Assembly: GCA_944472135.2 (NCBI GenBank)
Contig: OX235267.1
Location: forward strand, 19,885,452-19,949,451
From: Trichobilharzia regenti
Taxonomy: Eukaryota; Platyhelminthes; Trematoda; Strigeidida; Schistosomatidae
Direction of reading: 5' to 3'
Length of the DNA: 64,000 nt
Of this stretch, positions 34,929 to 46,344 are shown piece by piece (the first letter of the stretch is position 1; the number at the start of each line of letters is the position of its first letter). Made by a program: the position numbers and the translations under genes. The notes below the pieces were generated by a model, which worked only from the letters and a program-made list of their open reading frames with translations, made no database searches and was not told where the DNA came from.

Positions 34929-35739
34929 CTGAAAACAAGTAAAATCAAGAACGATTTTTTCATCAAAAAAATAATAACACATGTGAATGAGAAATAGAAA
35001 AAATTACGGTTTGCGTAGTCCAGACTACCATATGTAACAAAAATATACCAAAGTCAAATCAACGACAAATTATAGGAATGTTCGGAGTGGTATAATCATA
35101 TATTGTTATTATTCATTCCCTGCGTTCCGAGTAATAAAGTAGAACGCCAACGGCACATATCTATTCTACTCGATTCTCTGTCATCACTCCCAACTGCCTC
35201 CATGAGCTATCCTTCCCTACATACACTCTCCAACGTCCAACCCAGGTCTCTTCGGTGTACATATAATCCACCTCCTGTTCCTTCGCGAAATTTCTTGCAG
35301 AATTGGATAAGAATATTATAACATAAACACGGATCCCTATTAATTAGATAGCAAGCCGCTACCACGTAGCTCAAGTTTTGTCTGTAGCACTAATTCTCCA
35401 CGGTCTGATTGTATAATGAAAGTTGGCTAGTTAGCAATAAATTATGTAACAATATACCAGTGTAAAGTTGTTGTTTCACATATTACCAAAATAATTTAAG
35501 CGCTTTCATAAGAAATTCAGACAGCTCGTTATCAATTTATCCAACCCCATCCAAAGAGTTCGGTCTGAGGTACAGATTGTGTATATGCCTGAGTATTGTC
35601 TACTGATAAAAACGGAAACTCTAATTAACCTCATAAAAAGCTATATGAATAGAAATATTCATAAGTTACACCGTATAATTTAATAGTAGACACAAAGGAG
35701 ATGAATAATCCTAAGAGTTACTCGTTAACCCTATTTATT
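34929..35739. other. No gene recognised
   Basis: Includes a segment near 35095 (TATTGTTATTATTC then GTTCCGAGTA) that resembles one at 34270, so a dispersed repeat may be present. The 72-codon frame at 35103-35321 has no motif. Confidence 0.3.
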
Positions 35740-37010
35740 TATAAAGAGCAAGAAGGGAAACAAGTCTTTCTGTGATAATCACAGGGGAATTAGCTTGACT
35801 AATATGGTATCTAAAGTTCTAGGTTCAATAATCATGCGTAGACTAAGTGGTGCTCGGGAGGCACAAACGCGAGACACCCAGGCAGGCTTTAAACCAGGAA
35901 GAGGGTATATTGATCATATCTTCACCCTTCGACGGATTCTGGAGCATAGACATAATTACCGGCAACCAACAGTCGTTATCTTTCTTGACCTATAGGCGGC
36001 ATTCGATTCTGCCGACTGAGGGGTTCTATGGTGGTGTTCGGCTCTAAAGGGAATCCCGAGAAAATACATCCCATTGATCAAGGCACTCTACTTGAACTTA
36101 TGCAGCCAGGTGAGAGCTTGAAGTGAGTTTTTCATCTGAAGTAGTGACAACTAGTGGTGTCCGTCAGGGATGCCCACTATCACCATTTCTGTTCACTTCC
36201 ATCATAGATGTACTAATGGATTTAAACCTCACTGCTGACTTTAGCGACTCAGGGATTGACTTGTTACCCTCAGAGAATAATCTCGTTGACTTAGAATATG
36301 CAGATGATATAGTCCTCCTGGGTGAAGATGCTGACAAAAGCCAGAGTCTTCTGAGCTCCTTGAGTTGCAGTCGGCTAATGTTTGGCATGCGATTCGCTCC
36401 CACCAAATGCAAGATGATGTTACAGAACTGGACTACACTGACTCTTAGCTAAGAAATCAGGAGAGAAGGGGTGGAGTGTGTTGACCACTTCACTCATTTG
36501 GGAAATCGCATCAGCCAGTCCCAAAGGATTGATCACTGACGAAATCTCAGCACGGATACAGAGGGCTAGTTTCGCATATGCCAGTTTAAGCCGTCTGTGG
36601 CGTAGACGTGATATCTGACTATCGACCAAAGGACGCGTGTACTGCTCATCAGTCTACTCCATCGTCGTTTATGGCTGTGAGACCTTGCCATTGAGAGTGG
36701 AAGACATGAAAAAACTAGCTGTCTTTCACCACAGGTGTCTGCGTTCTATCTTCCTTGTGAAGTGGTTTAATAGGGCGGGGCATATTGAGGTTAGGCATCG
36801 AGTGCTACGTAAGGAGGGGAAATCAGTTGACGGATATTGTTCTTCGTTATTACTATTCCTCTGTCTCATATCCCTGTCTTTTGTCCTTATTATGCATTTC
36901 TTCTACTTTCTTCTCTTGCTTTGTGTGCTACATGGAGTGTGGCGACTTGAACTGCTGCACATCGGTGCAAAGTTCTATGTCGAAAACATACAGATAAAGA
37001 GCAATCATAT
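35740..37010 (+). pseudogene. SR2/RTE-like reverse transcriptase, 5'-truncated, multiple stops
   Basis: RT motifs in order: SLTNMVSKVLGSIIMRRL, QAGFKPGRGYIDHIFTLR, VVIFLDL then a stop in place of the usual Lys before [37 protein letters not shown] (intact YADD, near 36293-36304), GMRFAPTKCKMML, then in another frame VYGCETLPLRVEDM, FHHRCLRSIFLVKW and RKEGKSVDG. The 3' UTR (36840-37010) carries CATGGAGTGTGGCGACTTG and CTATGTCGAAAACATACAG. Stops and frameshifts make it non-coding. Clade assignment rests on the C-terminal CLRSI/WLGH-type region shared with 25085-26256. Confidence 0.88.
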
Positions 37011-37182
37011 ATTATTAAAAACAAGAGAAGTAGTTCAACAGAGAGGCTCTTTTCGGTGAATTCATTTTCCTCTTTGCCTAAACAATCGCATTTATACGCA
37101 ATTTTTCATGAAAGTGGGCATTAACAAAAGAGGTGAGTTGCTACGAACATAGCTGTTAATACTATACAGTGCATAAAAGGAG

Positions 37183-37842
37183 TTGAAAAAGTGTATAACT
37201 CGTAGACATAACCCTATTATGTCTCTTGCAACTCACGTCCAACGCAACTGCAGCCCTGATGCTGCGAAAAAACAATTACACTTTTCGAAGGAAATCTTCA
37301 TGCGAAAAAGCTCTCCACGGAGATTTATTGACAAGAAAATCAAACCGAAAATTCAAAGACAAGGGACGCCATCTGTGGCAAAAACACTTCACATGAACCT
37401 CGACTTTAAATGTGACTTCCTCAGTGATGTTCCTAAGGGGAAAATTTCGGCTTCTTCAAGAACTTCCTACTTAGCAACTCTAACAGTGGTATTCTGCAGT
37501 CAGCTACTGGTCTGCATCAACAAGACCTCGGATCCGACCACCTTTATGTGTGTCAAACAGTTTACCTGTGCTGTGGAGCCAGGTAAGCTGGTTGTTCGCT
37601 GCGTGTCCTGTCTAAAAGGGTTTAGGAATACTATTACGCGTGGTTGCAGAAAGGTAGTAGTAAGTGCAACAAAAGAACACTTTGTCAACAATGATCATCC
37701 TATCTCAACAAACGCTTCCTCCAAAGTGAAAAATAACCTGCCAAAGGCAATACGCCTTCGTCCTCTTTGTATTACTAAAGCTTCAGCCATTCGCACAGAA
37801 CATGAGCTAAGTAGGGTATGGTTGAGTTTTTGTACTTGCTAG
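37183..37842 (+). pseudogene. Penelope-like C-terminal region (open 219-codon frame)
   Basis: I read this as the connector and degenerate GIY-YIG region of a Penelope-like element. RFIDKKIKPK and the LDFKCDFLSDVPKGKI block resemble the linker that precedes the nuclease. TTFMCVKQFTC matches the strand before the YIG motif (compare SNCIYRFNCACGEVYIG at 43690). DHPISTNASSKVKNNLPKAI then resembles the domain end. The Y-I-G itself is not recognisable, so nuclease activity is unlikely, although the frame is open from 37183 to 37842. The last 65 bp overlap, antisense, the end of a CR1 family C copy. Alternative: a diverged LINE tail. Confidence 0.5.
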
Positions 37843-39060
37843 TGCGAGCATATAGTTTCCTATATAGGCTTCTTGTTTTCCCTAGAGAGATACATGGGGA
37901 GAGTTGTGAATGTAGAGGGTGTTGTGAGTCAGATAAAATGGATTTCGCCCATTTTTCACATGAGTCCATATGCCTCTCCACCAGAATATTAACTAGCTGG
38001 CTAAGTGGTAAGCTGCTTACCCTGCTGACAACCTTTAACACCCTGCGTAATAAGGTATAGTCTTTCTTCAATAGCCCAGGAAAGACTAAGGGGGAACAAT
38101 AGAGAATAATAGGCAGAATACGGGAGTTAACAAATTGTAGGAGTAAGGGTTGGGTTACACCAGAATGCCTTAACTTCTTGATGTAGAAGGTAAGACGGTA
38201 TATTTTCTTGGAAATCGTCAAGATATGAGACGACCAGGAAAGATCAGAAGATAGAGTGACGCCTAGGTATTTAATTTCCGACTTGGTTTCTATTTCACTG
38301 CCATCTATGTTGCGCACCTCGTGAGTGCTAACCAGTTTGTTTAGGTTAGATTTATGCCTGTAGGTGAAATTGACTGTTTGACATTAAGAGGGATTTAAGG
38401 TAAGACCGTTTTCCTTGAACCACCGGCTGGTTTCTGATTAAAAGCCATTTAGTTAAGAGCAGTCACTTTGACATTTGACAGGCAAAAATACAGTCAGGTT
38501 GTCAGCATTTTTGACTAAATCAATGTCATTTGAAGATGGTAAGTCATGTAAAAAAAAAGAAAAGTGGGGAGAATACAGCACTTTGTGGGACACCAGCTTC
38601 AGTGAGTACAGCAGAGGAGGATTTACCTTTGTTTACAGCGTACTGCATTCTGTTAGGGAATGCAACCAGTTAGTGACCCAGGACTCAGTTTGTGTCATAG
38701 AGAGCTTATTTAGCAATAGACATCTAGGTACAGAGTTGAAAGCGGAAATTAAGTCGAGAAACGTGCAGCGAAAGTATCTAATGATGAGACGATACTGTTG
38801 TGTAAGACGGCTGTAGCGTCTAAAGTGCTCCTACCCTGTCTAAAGGCAAATTGTTTGGGGTCTTCAAAACTTTTAAGGGAGGGTCCAAATTAAGAAGTAG
38901 TAGTTTTTCCATAAGCTTTAGAAACGGGAAAGTGATGGTAATGGGTTTGAACTTTACGCTCTTGCTATTGTCAGGTTAAGGGAAAGGGACTATTTTAATG
39001 TCTTTCCATGCAACAGGTATAACGTTTTTGGAGAGAGAAGCATTTAGGATTTAGCACAAT
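37775..39060 (-). pseudogene. CR1-like family C reverse transcriptase, degenerate
   Basis: The minus strand from about 39060 reads LNASLSKNVIPVAWKDIKIVP, FKPITITFPFLKLMEKLL, GVPQSAVFSPLFF, then HDLPSSND and the palm block LVKNADNLTVF, then (open from 38317 to 37775) SEIKYLGVTLSSDLSWSSH, YIKKLRHSGVTQP, YCSPLVFPGLLKKD. It parallels 30641-31925, but the catalytic YADD has become NADN, and many stops and frameshifts occur upstream of 38317. The 3' end is truncated at the junction with the Penelope-like ORF at 37775-37842. Confidence 0.85.
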
Positions 39061-41190
39061 TACATGCATAAGTGTATTCAATTGACAAGGTTAAACATAA
39101 CCACAAATAACGTCAGAAACAGGTCATATATATAGTTTTATTGCGTGTAAAGCATAAACTTTTCTGCACATCCACAAGAGTGAACGTCCTTCACATTAAC
39201 GTCCAAAATAAATAAATAAAATAATAAATTAAACTAGTAGCTAAACTGCTCTTTACAGAAAAATGAATTCCCCAGGGACACTATAGTGACATAGTTTACA
39301 GTAGGTCACTGAAGAAGTCCAGGAATGCAGCATAAATAAGTACTGCTGACTAAGCCTTTCTTCTCGGGCTTATGAATGGAACTTACCGGAGCTCGAGCTA
39401 CAGCCTTGTGATCTATACTGAAGATCCAGCAAGTATAGTACTGACCAAATGTTTTAAGAGATGATAAAACGCATCTACACTGTTAAGAAAATTACGCGTG
39501 AAATTTCAATTGGTCGCTATACATCTTAAGACATATCTGATTCCCAATCTCACCATATTTAACTATCTGTGGGGTCTCCAGTTATCTGGAGGTGATTCAG
39601 GTGTATTGTGGAGAATTTCGAAGCATTCTACGCTGATTTGTACACTAATTTATCAACTATTGCATAGTTTTTAATTAGGAGTGGCATCAGTATCTTATCG
39701 CACATCTCGACAAAATAAAGTGGCAACCATAGATGCCATACCTTACCTTATTGAGATAATCACTCATTTCATCATCCATCTTTGTAGATTATTACGTAAC
39801 GAGGAGAATGAATCAAAGTAACTGCTTAGCCTAAGGGCCTCAGGAGCACATGTTGTAGCGTATATGTTAGCGTTGGCACGTAATGTTAAATATTCACTGC
39901 TCCAATCACTCAATAGCAATCTAGGGAATATTTAACAGCTTGATTTTCAGTGTCGCCAAGGAGAATAAGGTTGTCCTAATAATGACAACAAAAGGGATTT
40001 AAGGATGGAGGAGGATAAAAAGTAGGTGTAAGTTGGCAAACACAAATAAATAAGAGGGTAGGACATGAAAGGTTGTATTGCCCATATCAAATTCTTTTCA
40101 TCAAAATGATTCTTCAGGCAGAGCAGATCAGGCACTCCACTACAGTTAATGGTGCTGAAATTAATGACAGGTTTATAACACATGGCATTTCTTGGTTCTC
40201 AGTCATGAAGTCAGTAGATTTTATGTGTCTAATTTGCCTGACTTTTGTTGATGAATTTAAGCAGCCATGTGCCTTAGTTACGGTGTATTCTTGGAAATAT
40301 TTGTATGCTTAACTCGTTCTGTGCACTAAACTCCTAAAGGCTAGTATCTACCATAACATTTAGGTGAACTCGGTATTTTCCAGGATCCTTTAAGAACAAC
40401 GGCTAATTCAGGGTCGCATTGAAATGTTTGAAACTGTTTGAAAAAGTGCAGCGCCTCATTTCATTTTTCCGTTTAACCTTGTCCTTTCATGAGGGTTGTA
40501 ATGTTTTCGCTGTTGTTAGCCCTTAAATTCATATGGGAGACAGTTCGCCAGACGCAATCACTGGTTATGTCAGTAGAGATGATGGCCCTGTTACAATATT
40601 CGCAGAGTTTTTGTGAGTCCAATGGACGACTTTACAGGTCATTTAAAGATGTGCTGGAGATTTCTGCATCGTACTTGAGAACGCCCCCAGAAAATTGCGT
40701 CACAAGCTAGCGATTTCCCTTCATCGGGTTTCTGTATTTAGGTTTCTGTGATCTATTTGTTTTCATTTGATGTCTTCCCCAGGCAGTGGTTCCAACTAAA
40801 GCCAGGGTGATTACGTCATTTAGCCGTTTCCTAGCCACTGGATTACTGAAGACTTATACTCACTAATTGATATTTTTTCTTCCAAAAGTTAACCTAATTT
40901 TATTGGACACTGGGTAAGGTAAGGTAATGAGTCTAACCCTTCATTCGGTGCAGACTTAATTCCGCCAATCGATTTTGCATTGTAAAGTTATATAAAGTCT
41001 AGGAGTGCACCCAAAGAGGCCTTTGAAGTTTTCTTAAAACGATACACGGCATCTCCAATCACTGCTGCTGAATACATACCTTTCGGTTACAAATGTGCTG
41101 TGATTGGCTTATTTTAGGAACCGACTTTCCTGATGGAATAGTTATCAGGATTACCAACAGTTGGCGTGTATGAATAAAGTGGAGAGTAAT
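39061..41190. other. No gene recognised
   Basis: Several open frames of 70-80 codons (39947-40183 minus, 40073-40312 plus, 40489-40710 plus) have no recognisable motif. No repeat structure was noticed. Confidence 0.3.
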
Positions 41191-41430
41191 AATAATAATA
41201 ATAATAATAATAATAGTATATTCTCATTTTGTACATGAGAGACGCCAGTTTACAGGCATCATCAATATGATAAATTACATATACGATTAGCAATCATAAT
41301 TAATAATAATGTTTTAATAAAGTACACATTTTTTCCTACTTGTGTAGGACACACCAAATATACAGGCATGGATAAGCATAAATTAAATTTCATAAATTCG
41401 GTTTATGGTTAAGTTACATGGTTGCTGGCG
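41191..41430 (-). mobile_element. SINE-like short element sharing the CR1 3' end, copy 1
   Basis: A (TAA)n run at 41191-41213 is followed by TATTCTCATTTTGTACATGAG and on to GGTTGCTGGCG at 41430. A second copy at 49935-50160 has the same two ends. On the minus strand it has a discrete 5' start (CAGCAACCATG) and an (ATT)n 3' tail, with a stem-loop at 41334-41349. Either a SINE parasitic on the LINE or two LINE copies truncated at the same base. Confidence 0.55.
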
Positions 41431-41442
41431 TTTTTGTTTTAA

Positions 41443-42837
41443 TAATAATTATAATAATGTATATTCTCATATAAACATATAAATTTACATGAAAATGCAT
41501 GCCATTTTTTTAGGTCTGTGGGAACAATATGATAACCAGTCATTCAATGGAGCACATCATGAAATATAGGAATATTGACTTCGCATTAACAAAAAAACCC
41601 AAGTAAGTTTCGGATGGATTAAAAATACTTGGGAAAAAATAAAGCTTGAAGTTATTCCACAATATAACAAGTCATTCAATGGAGCACATCATGAAATATA
41701 GGAATGTTGTCTTCGCATTAACAAAAAAACCCAAGTAAGTTTTGGATGGATTAAAAATACTTGGGAAAAAATAAAGCTTGAAGTAATTCCTCAATATAAC
41801 CTGGGTGTGTACAAATCCGAATCTCATTTTTGATTTGATTTATATCCAAATTGGGTAATAAGGAAGCTATTTTTACAGATACGATCAGTTATGTTATAAG
41901 CTACAATCGTGAAGTTGTATTACAAATTGATACTTTTCCATTGGTATAAGAGTATATTCCACAAATGTAATCCAGGTTGCGTCGTGGAGAAAGTTAATTC
42001 GTTATTAACCAGGCAACTGAAAGATACGGGACCAATAATGTTTGCAGATCATTTGTCATTGTAAATGGTCAAATATCCACATTATTCATTCTCATTCAAA
42101 AAGTCAAATGGAAGCTGAAATGGTGAGAGAAAAAAGAAGACAAACAACAGCAACGCAAAAGAAAGCAACGGGAGTCCTTAAGGAGTGATTAATAAATATA
42201 CACATATATATTCTCTTTAGTAACTGTGGTTATTTTGGTACACAAACTAACTAGTCCCGTTATGCTAACTTTTATATTATGTGTGAACTAATATTACTGT
42301 CCTGTGTAGAAATGTTAATCATCTAGTTCCAATAATATTAAAATTTATAATTGTAGTTTGCTGTAACTACACGTTTAAACAACTTAAAATATCTATGTAG
42401 GGTGAAAAAGAGGGTGTAAGAGTTAGACGTATAAGTGCATTGTCATCTTTGAGCAGTCTGGTGACTGAGGAGATGAACACTGGAAGTGTGTTTGCATCGC
42501 GCACATTAGCTGGTAGTCTATTCCAAATGACTGAAAACTTATTTAAGAAGAAGTTGTACCGCACGTAAGTCTGACAGTGCTCTATAGCAGCTAGGTTGTG
42601 ATGATTTCTAAGATTGTAACTGACGACAGCGGTAGGTTTAGTTAATGGCTCGGAGGAATGCAAGAGAAGATTAGTTAGCTTATAGTAAAAGATTAGGTTT
42701 AGCTTAAGGCGTCTTTTCCAGAGGGGTTCTAATCTTAGTCTTTCGTAAGCATTTCGTAAGTATGTGAACCGCAGAAGCTTAGTCAAATGCATGGAGGAGC
42801 ATTCATCATTCAACAATGCCCAATAGGGAAACGGCAC
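41443..42837 (-). pseudogene. CR1-like family B RT C-terminal region and 3' UTR
   Basis: The minus frame 42837-42367 carries the CR1 post-RT tail: LTKLLRFTYLRNAYERL, LEPLWKRRLKLNLIFYYKL, SYNLRNHHNLAAIEH, NKFSVIWNRLPANVRDANT and SSVTRLLKDDN. The 3' UTR follows to a second (ATT)n-like tail at about 41443. It contains a duplicated 132-bp unit with a stem-loop in each copy. The N-terminal RT motifs are absent. The corresponding part is missing from unit 2. A sister fragment on the plus strand is at 8147-8640. Confidence 0.82.
41539..41802 (-). repeat. Two tandem copies of a 132-bp 3' UTR unit
   Basis: Units start GTCATTCAATGGAGCACATC at 41539 and 41671, with only a few differences. Each contains TTCGCATTAACAAAAAAACCC and a hairpin CCCAAGTA...TACTTGGG (41598-41633, 41730-41765). 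The related single hairpin of family A is at 4663-4698. Confidence 0.85.
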
Positions 42838-43180
42838 CCCACAGATTATAAAAGGAGCACTGTTTCTGATAGGTCATCCGCCTTGTCCTTCTGTACCATT
42901 CATTCGATAACAGCCTACTGAGTGGCCATAGCACTTATAGTTTGTCTTGTGAGTTATAGACTCTCTAGATCGGTATCTCTCTAGAAATGACTTCAGTAAG
43001 TGAGTCTGTTCGATTAACCATTCTTTCGGAGCTGTAACTAGCATTTTCACCGGGTGTATTCCTTTCCAGTTTTTGTGACACTGCTGGTGATTTCTTTTGT
43101 CGTCATAACACGCAAACATTTGGGTGTTTCACTGCACCGAATAAAACTACATCCACGAAATTGGCATTTTAGTGTTGCAC
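42838..43180. other. Unassigned segment between CR1 fragments
   Basis: An 81-codon minus frame (43119-42874) is Cys/His/Lys-rich, but no domain is recognised. It may be part of the upstream region of the family B copy. Confidence 0.3.
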
Positions 43181-43560
43181 GTCACGAATCATGGAGAAAG
43201 TAATCAAGGAACAAATGTCAGACTACTTTCTAAAACGTAAACTCACCAACCAGTCACAATGTGGATTCCTCAGAAAAATTCATGCACTACCTGCAATGTA
43301 GACTCTTTCAACGAAGTCGCCTATAGAAAACATATGAGAGAACCAGTAATTATCCTATATTTTAATATAAGGAAGGTTTTAAAGGGAGGTCCACATTGTC
43401 TGCGAGTCAGCAGGTTATGCTCACTAATGTTTCTCAACCTCCTCCAGATATGGATGGAATCATTCCTCTGTGGTGGAAATCAGACAACTAGCTTTCTAGC
43501 TTACTTAGAAAGAAATCAGCCAGTAAGTAAGCTAGGAAATGGACCTCTGAACAACCCTAT
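43181..43560 (+). pseudogene. CR1-like RT fragment, fused to a Penelope-like fragment
   Basis: Starts with MEKVIKEQMSDYF, then LTNQSQCGFLRK, SCTTCNVDSFNEV, VIILYFNIRKVLKGG (palm motif A with D changed to N) and SFLCGGNQTT, the normal order of a CR1 RT. It then changes to Penelope-type sequence in the same open frame (43259-43684). The palm aspartate substitution and missing upstream domains show it is inactive. Confidence 0.75.
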
Positions 43561-44030
43561 CAGTAAGCTCTCATTTTATTGCCGATATGTGGATGATACC
43601 TTCATTCTCTGTGATAATGGTTCTGATAGCAGCACACCTATTGTTCTCTACACGGCCGATGGTGCTGCCTCCACTGAAAGGTGAAGTACCTAGACTAGCC
43701 ACTTCAAATTGTATCTACCGATTCAACTGCGCTTGTGGGGAGGTTTATATTGGCCGTTGATCTAGGAACTTGGTTATTCGTGCTCGAGAACATATCCCAG
43801 CATGGCTAAGTAAAGGGTAGTTAAAACCATTAACAGTTCAATATTGAACCATATGGTACAAACCGGCCACAAAGCCAGCCTTGGAGAATCCTTCTGTATA
43901 ATCTACCGGGTACTTAATTGCTAAAATCATCAAAGCACCGCATGCTCCAAACAGCACGGGCTATTGCGATTCGCCTTAATCAATCAGTGCTCGATGTTCA
44001 AAAGAAGCAAGTACAGCCCCTAATACCGCC
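43561..44030 (+). pseudogene. Penelope-like element fragment: RT YVDD and GIY-YIG domains
   Basis: NPISKLSFYCRYVDDTFILC is the Penelope-type RT palm with its catalytic YVDD. After an internal gap, a second frame from about 43690 reads SNCIYRFNCACGEVYIG, then a stop and RNLVIRAREHIPAWLSKG, a clear GIY-YIG domain. The sequence between palm and nuclease is much shorter than in a full element, so an internal deletion is inferred. Confidence 0.78.
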
Positions 44031-44232
44031 CTGACCGGCTTTCAGTAGAAACTATATACTCATGAATTTGTAATATTATCTTTCCTAATTTTTCTGACAT
44101 TCAGCCTTTTTATGTTGAAGCTATTGAGCTGTGATCTATCAATATTACTGATTCAATGCTATTTAAACATTGATGTTGTTCATAACACCAATTCATTCAT
44201 TCACTATAATGTATATATAAGTGTAGAGCCTG

Positions 44233-44586
44233 ATGATGTTATCGAAAATAGTACTCTTTGTTCAGTATCCACTCTTCTACAGGCTTCATAACGACATAAT
44301 GTATACCCCTGCTGATTGTACTTGGTTTTCAGAAGACACTGGACATAACCTTAGACACAATCAAGGTACAGTGGCTATAGAGCAATGCAAACGAGCCACC
44401 AGGAGAAAGTTTCGATTGATTCGATATGCTTGGATAAGGAACAAACTAACAATGGAAATGCAGCTAGCAAGTACATTGGCCTCATTTGAAAATGCACTCA
44501 CTGACACATTAAAAGAATTTATAAGCGATACTATCACCAATTCCCATGTGAGAGCTTCAGAAATCGTAGGCTTATTTAACTTTTGA
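44233..44586 (+). pseudogene. CR1-like family D, RT C-terminal fragment
   Basis: A 117-codon open frame: DTGHNLRHNQGTVAIEQCKR, ATRRKFRLIRYAWIRNKL, then LASTLASFENALTDTLKEF. The N-L-R-x-N then I-W/R-N-x-L then SFENAL pattern equals the post-RT tail of CR1 elements (compare 6530-6700), but the sequence differs from families A to C. No RT core is present. AATGTATATATAAG lies just upstream. Confidence 0.6.
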
Positions 44587-44599
44587 GCCTAAAGATAAC

Positions 44600-45176
44600 A
44601 CCTGTTGTTTGTTTTGCCTTTATTTATAATTTCAGATAAAACACCAGCAGTTAAAAAAAGAGCCCTCAAACAAATAAGTGTCGTCCATTCAATGTCCAGA
44701 TGATTCAGTAGGTGAGGCAAAACAGACACAAAGATGAAATATAAGACAGGGGCAAAAGTCACCTCAGAGTTACATAAAGAATATGCATTTGTTGGATACC
44801 ATTTATACCTTTCTACTCTCTTAAAAGAATACTTTGAGTTCCTATCCACTTTGACCGGAAATTACATGAATCCACAGTTGCCGTTGGCACGATCCAAAGT
44901 CTTGGAACTCAGTATGGAGTATATGCTCATTGGTGGTGAGTATCCGCTAAACTATGCATCTAAAGATCACATATACTTCCCATGATCACAGCGATGCATT
45001 GCAAAATATGTCAAAATTTTGGAGTAATCAAATTCAACACGAAACGGGAGTAAGTAAATTGCTGCACTGGAAAAGATGTAGTGCACACCTAGAAATTTAT
45101 CCATATGCTGATTATCTTGACAAATTCAAATCCTTACATATGCAGCGCCAAAAAGTCTGGACATCTTGGAAATAAT
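44600..45176 (+). pseudogene. Unrecognised coding-like segment
   Basis: After a possible 3' splice site (ATAATTTCAG at about 44635), frames read ELHKEYAFVGYHLYLSTLLK, EYFEFLSTLTGNYMNPQLP, ARSKVLELSMEYMLIGG, then after a frame change YVKILE-like and LEIYPYADYLDKFKS blocks to 45176. Composition and length suggest a decayed protein-coding sequence, from a gene or an element. I do not recognise the family. Confidence 0.35.
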
Positions 45177-46002
45177 AAAAATATGCTGATGGTTGCACTT
45201 AAAATGCTCCTGACTCCTTTGATGGTAATATTCAGTCACAGCATACTTCATTTTTCATTATATATGGGTTAATCTACCATTCAAAATTTACCTGATAATC
45301 GCCAGTTTACTGATACTGCTCTGCTGGTTTAACCGGACACTGACCGATGTGGTGAGCCGGTTGCAGCTAACGTTGCTGCAAACATTTTCACCGGTAAACT
45401 GGCTAAAGTTTTACAAGACATTTCTATGCTCTTATAGCTTACCATATCTGCCATATATAACACAGACTTCAGTTATTACGCGGATTTTTCTTTAGTTTAA
45501 CAATAACAATGCCCAAGATTAAATCGTGTGAATCGCATTCACCTGTGGGCTTAATGATATCATTCCACTACCTTTTCTTATAGCTATCCTGTAAATTCAA
45601 TGATTTTATATAAGTTTAATCAATGCAAATATCGTATATATCATATTGTTGATGTCTGTAGAGTAACGTCCACCGCGTAAAAGGAATAGGAATACATTAA
45701 TATTATATGGTCATGAATTTGGATGAGACAAGTTATTACTATGTGCTGATAATCATCTGTTCAAACGCCTTCGCCTCGACACATATCACACTAGTATGAG
45801 CACATCAGACGGGCAACAAATAGGGGAACATTCTACACTATTTAATTGTGACCCCGAAGTTGTTATCGTACTTGCGTTTCACTTGTGATTTAATCCCAGG
45901 CATTGAACCACCATTATATATAAACACACAGAAATTAATAATATTATATTTATTCCTATCTATGTAGGAAACACGAAGACAGCAAACTATAAGAAAATTT
46001 CA
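45177..46002. other. Non-coding, with a hairpin and a CR1 3'-end relic
   Basis: GCCAGTTTAC at 45301-45310 pairs with GTAAACTGGC at 45397-45406, with a smaller inner stem GCAGC/GCTGC. The end (45930-45990) holds an AATAATATTATATTTATTCC tail and the stem-loop TTCCTA/TAGGAA (45953-45970) of a CR1-like 3' end. Confidence 0.4.
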
Positions 46003-46344
46003 GTGTTCAGGTCTTACTACGCTGGACCTCGCGCTGGACCTGGAAGATTTTCAGATACAATTTGTAATAACCAACGCCAAAAACCAGAACACAGATTGGC
46101 GACTCGAGAATCCTTTATTCTTACGCCAATAGGTAACCAAGAATGAGGTTATTACATAACAGGTCTAAGAATAAATGTTATAACAATAAATGACGATTAT
46201 ACCTCTAATAGTTTTCTGTCTTCCACTGAACAGCGACCGATGAGATAATGACTGCCGGATTAATGACTCTCGCGAAAAATATGGAGGAGTTGGGTTAGAG
46301 CGAACAACCATGAATTGATCGTTCAATCTTCAACTACACTGACA
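46003..46344 (-). mobile_element. LTR-like repeat R5
   Basis: Second-subtype copy (compare 17247-17594). It is immediately followed by the C-terminal RT region of a family A relative, the same arrangement as R1 at 5920-6255. Confidence 0.55.

Noticed and set aside
38475..38816. 113-codon plus-strand frame (and its duplicate at 53965-54306) as a gene
   Set aside because: It is antisense to recognisable CR1 RT motifs on the minus strand.
44229..44252. CTGATGA followed by GAAA, suggesting a minimal hammerhead near the Penelope-like fragment
   Set aside because: The bases next to the core cannot form the required first stem II pair and no stem I/III partners were found.
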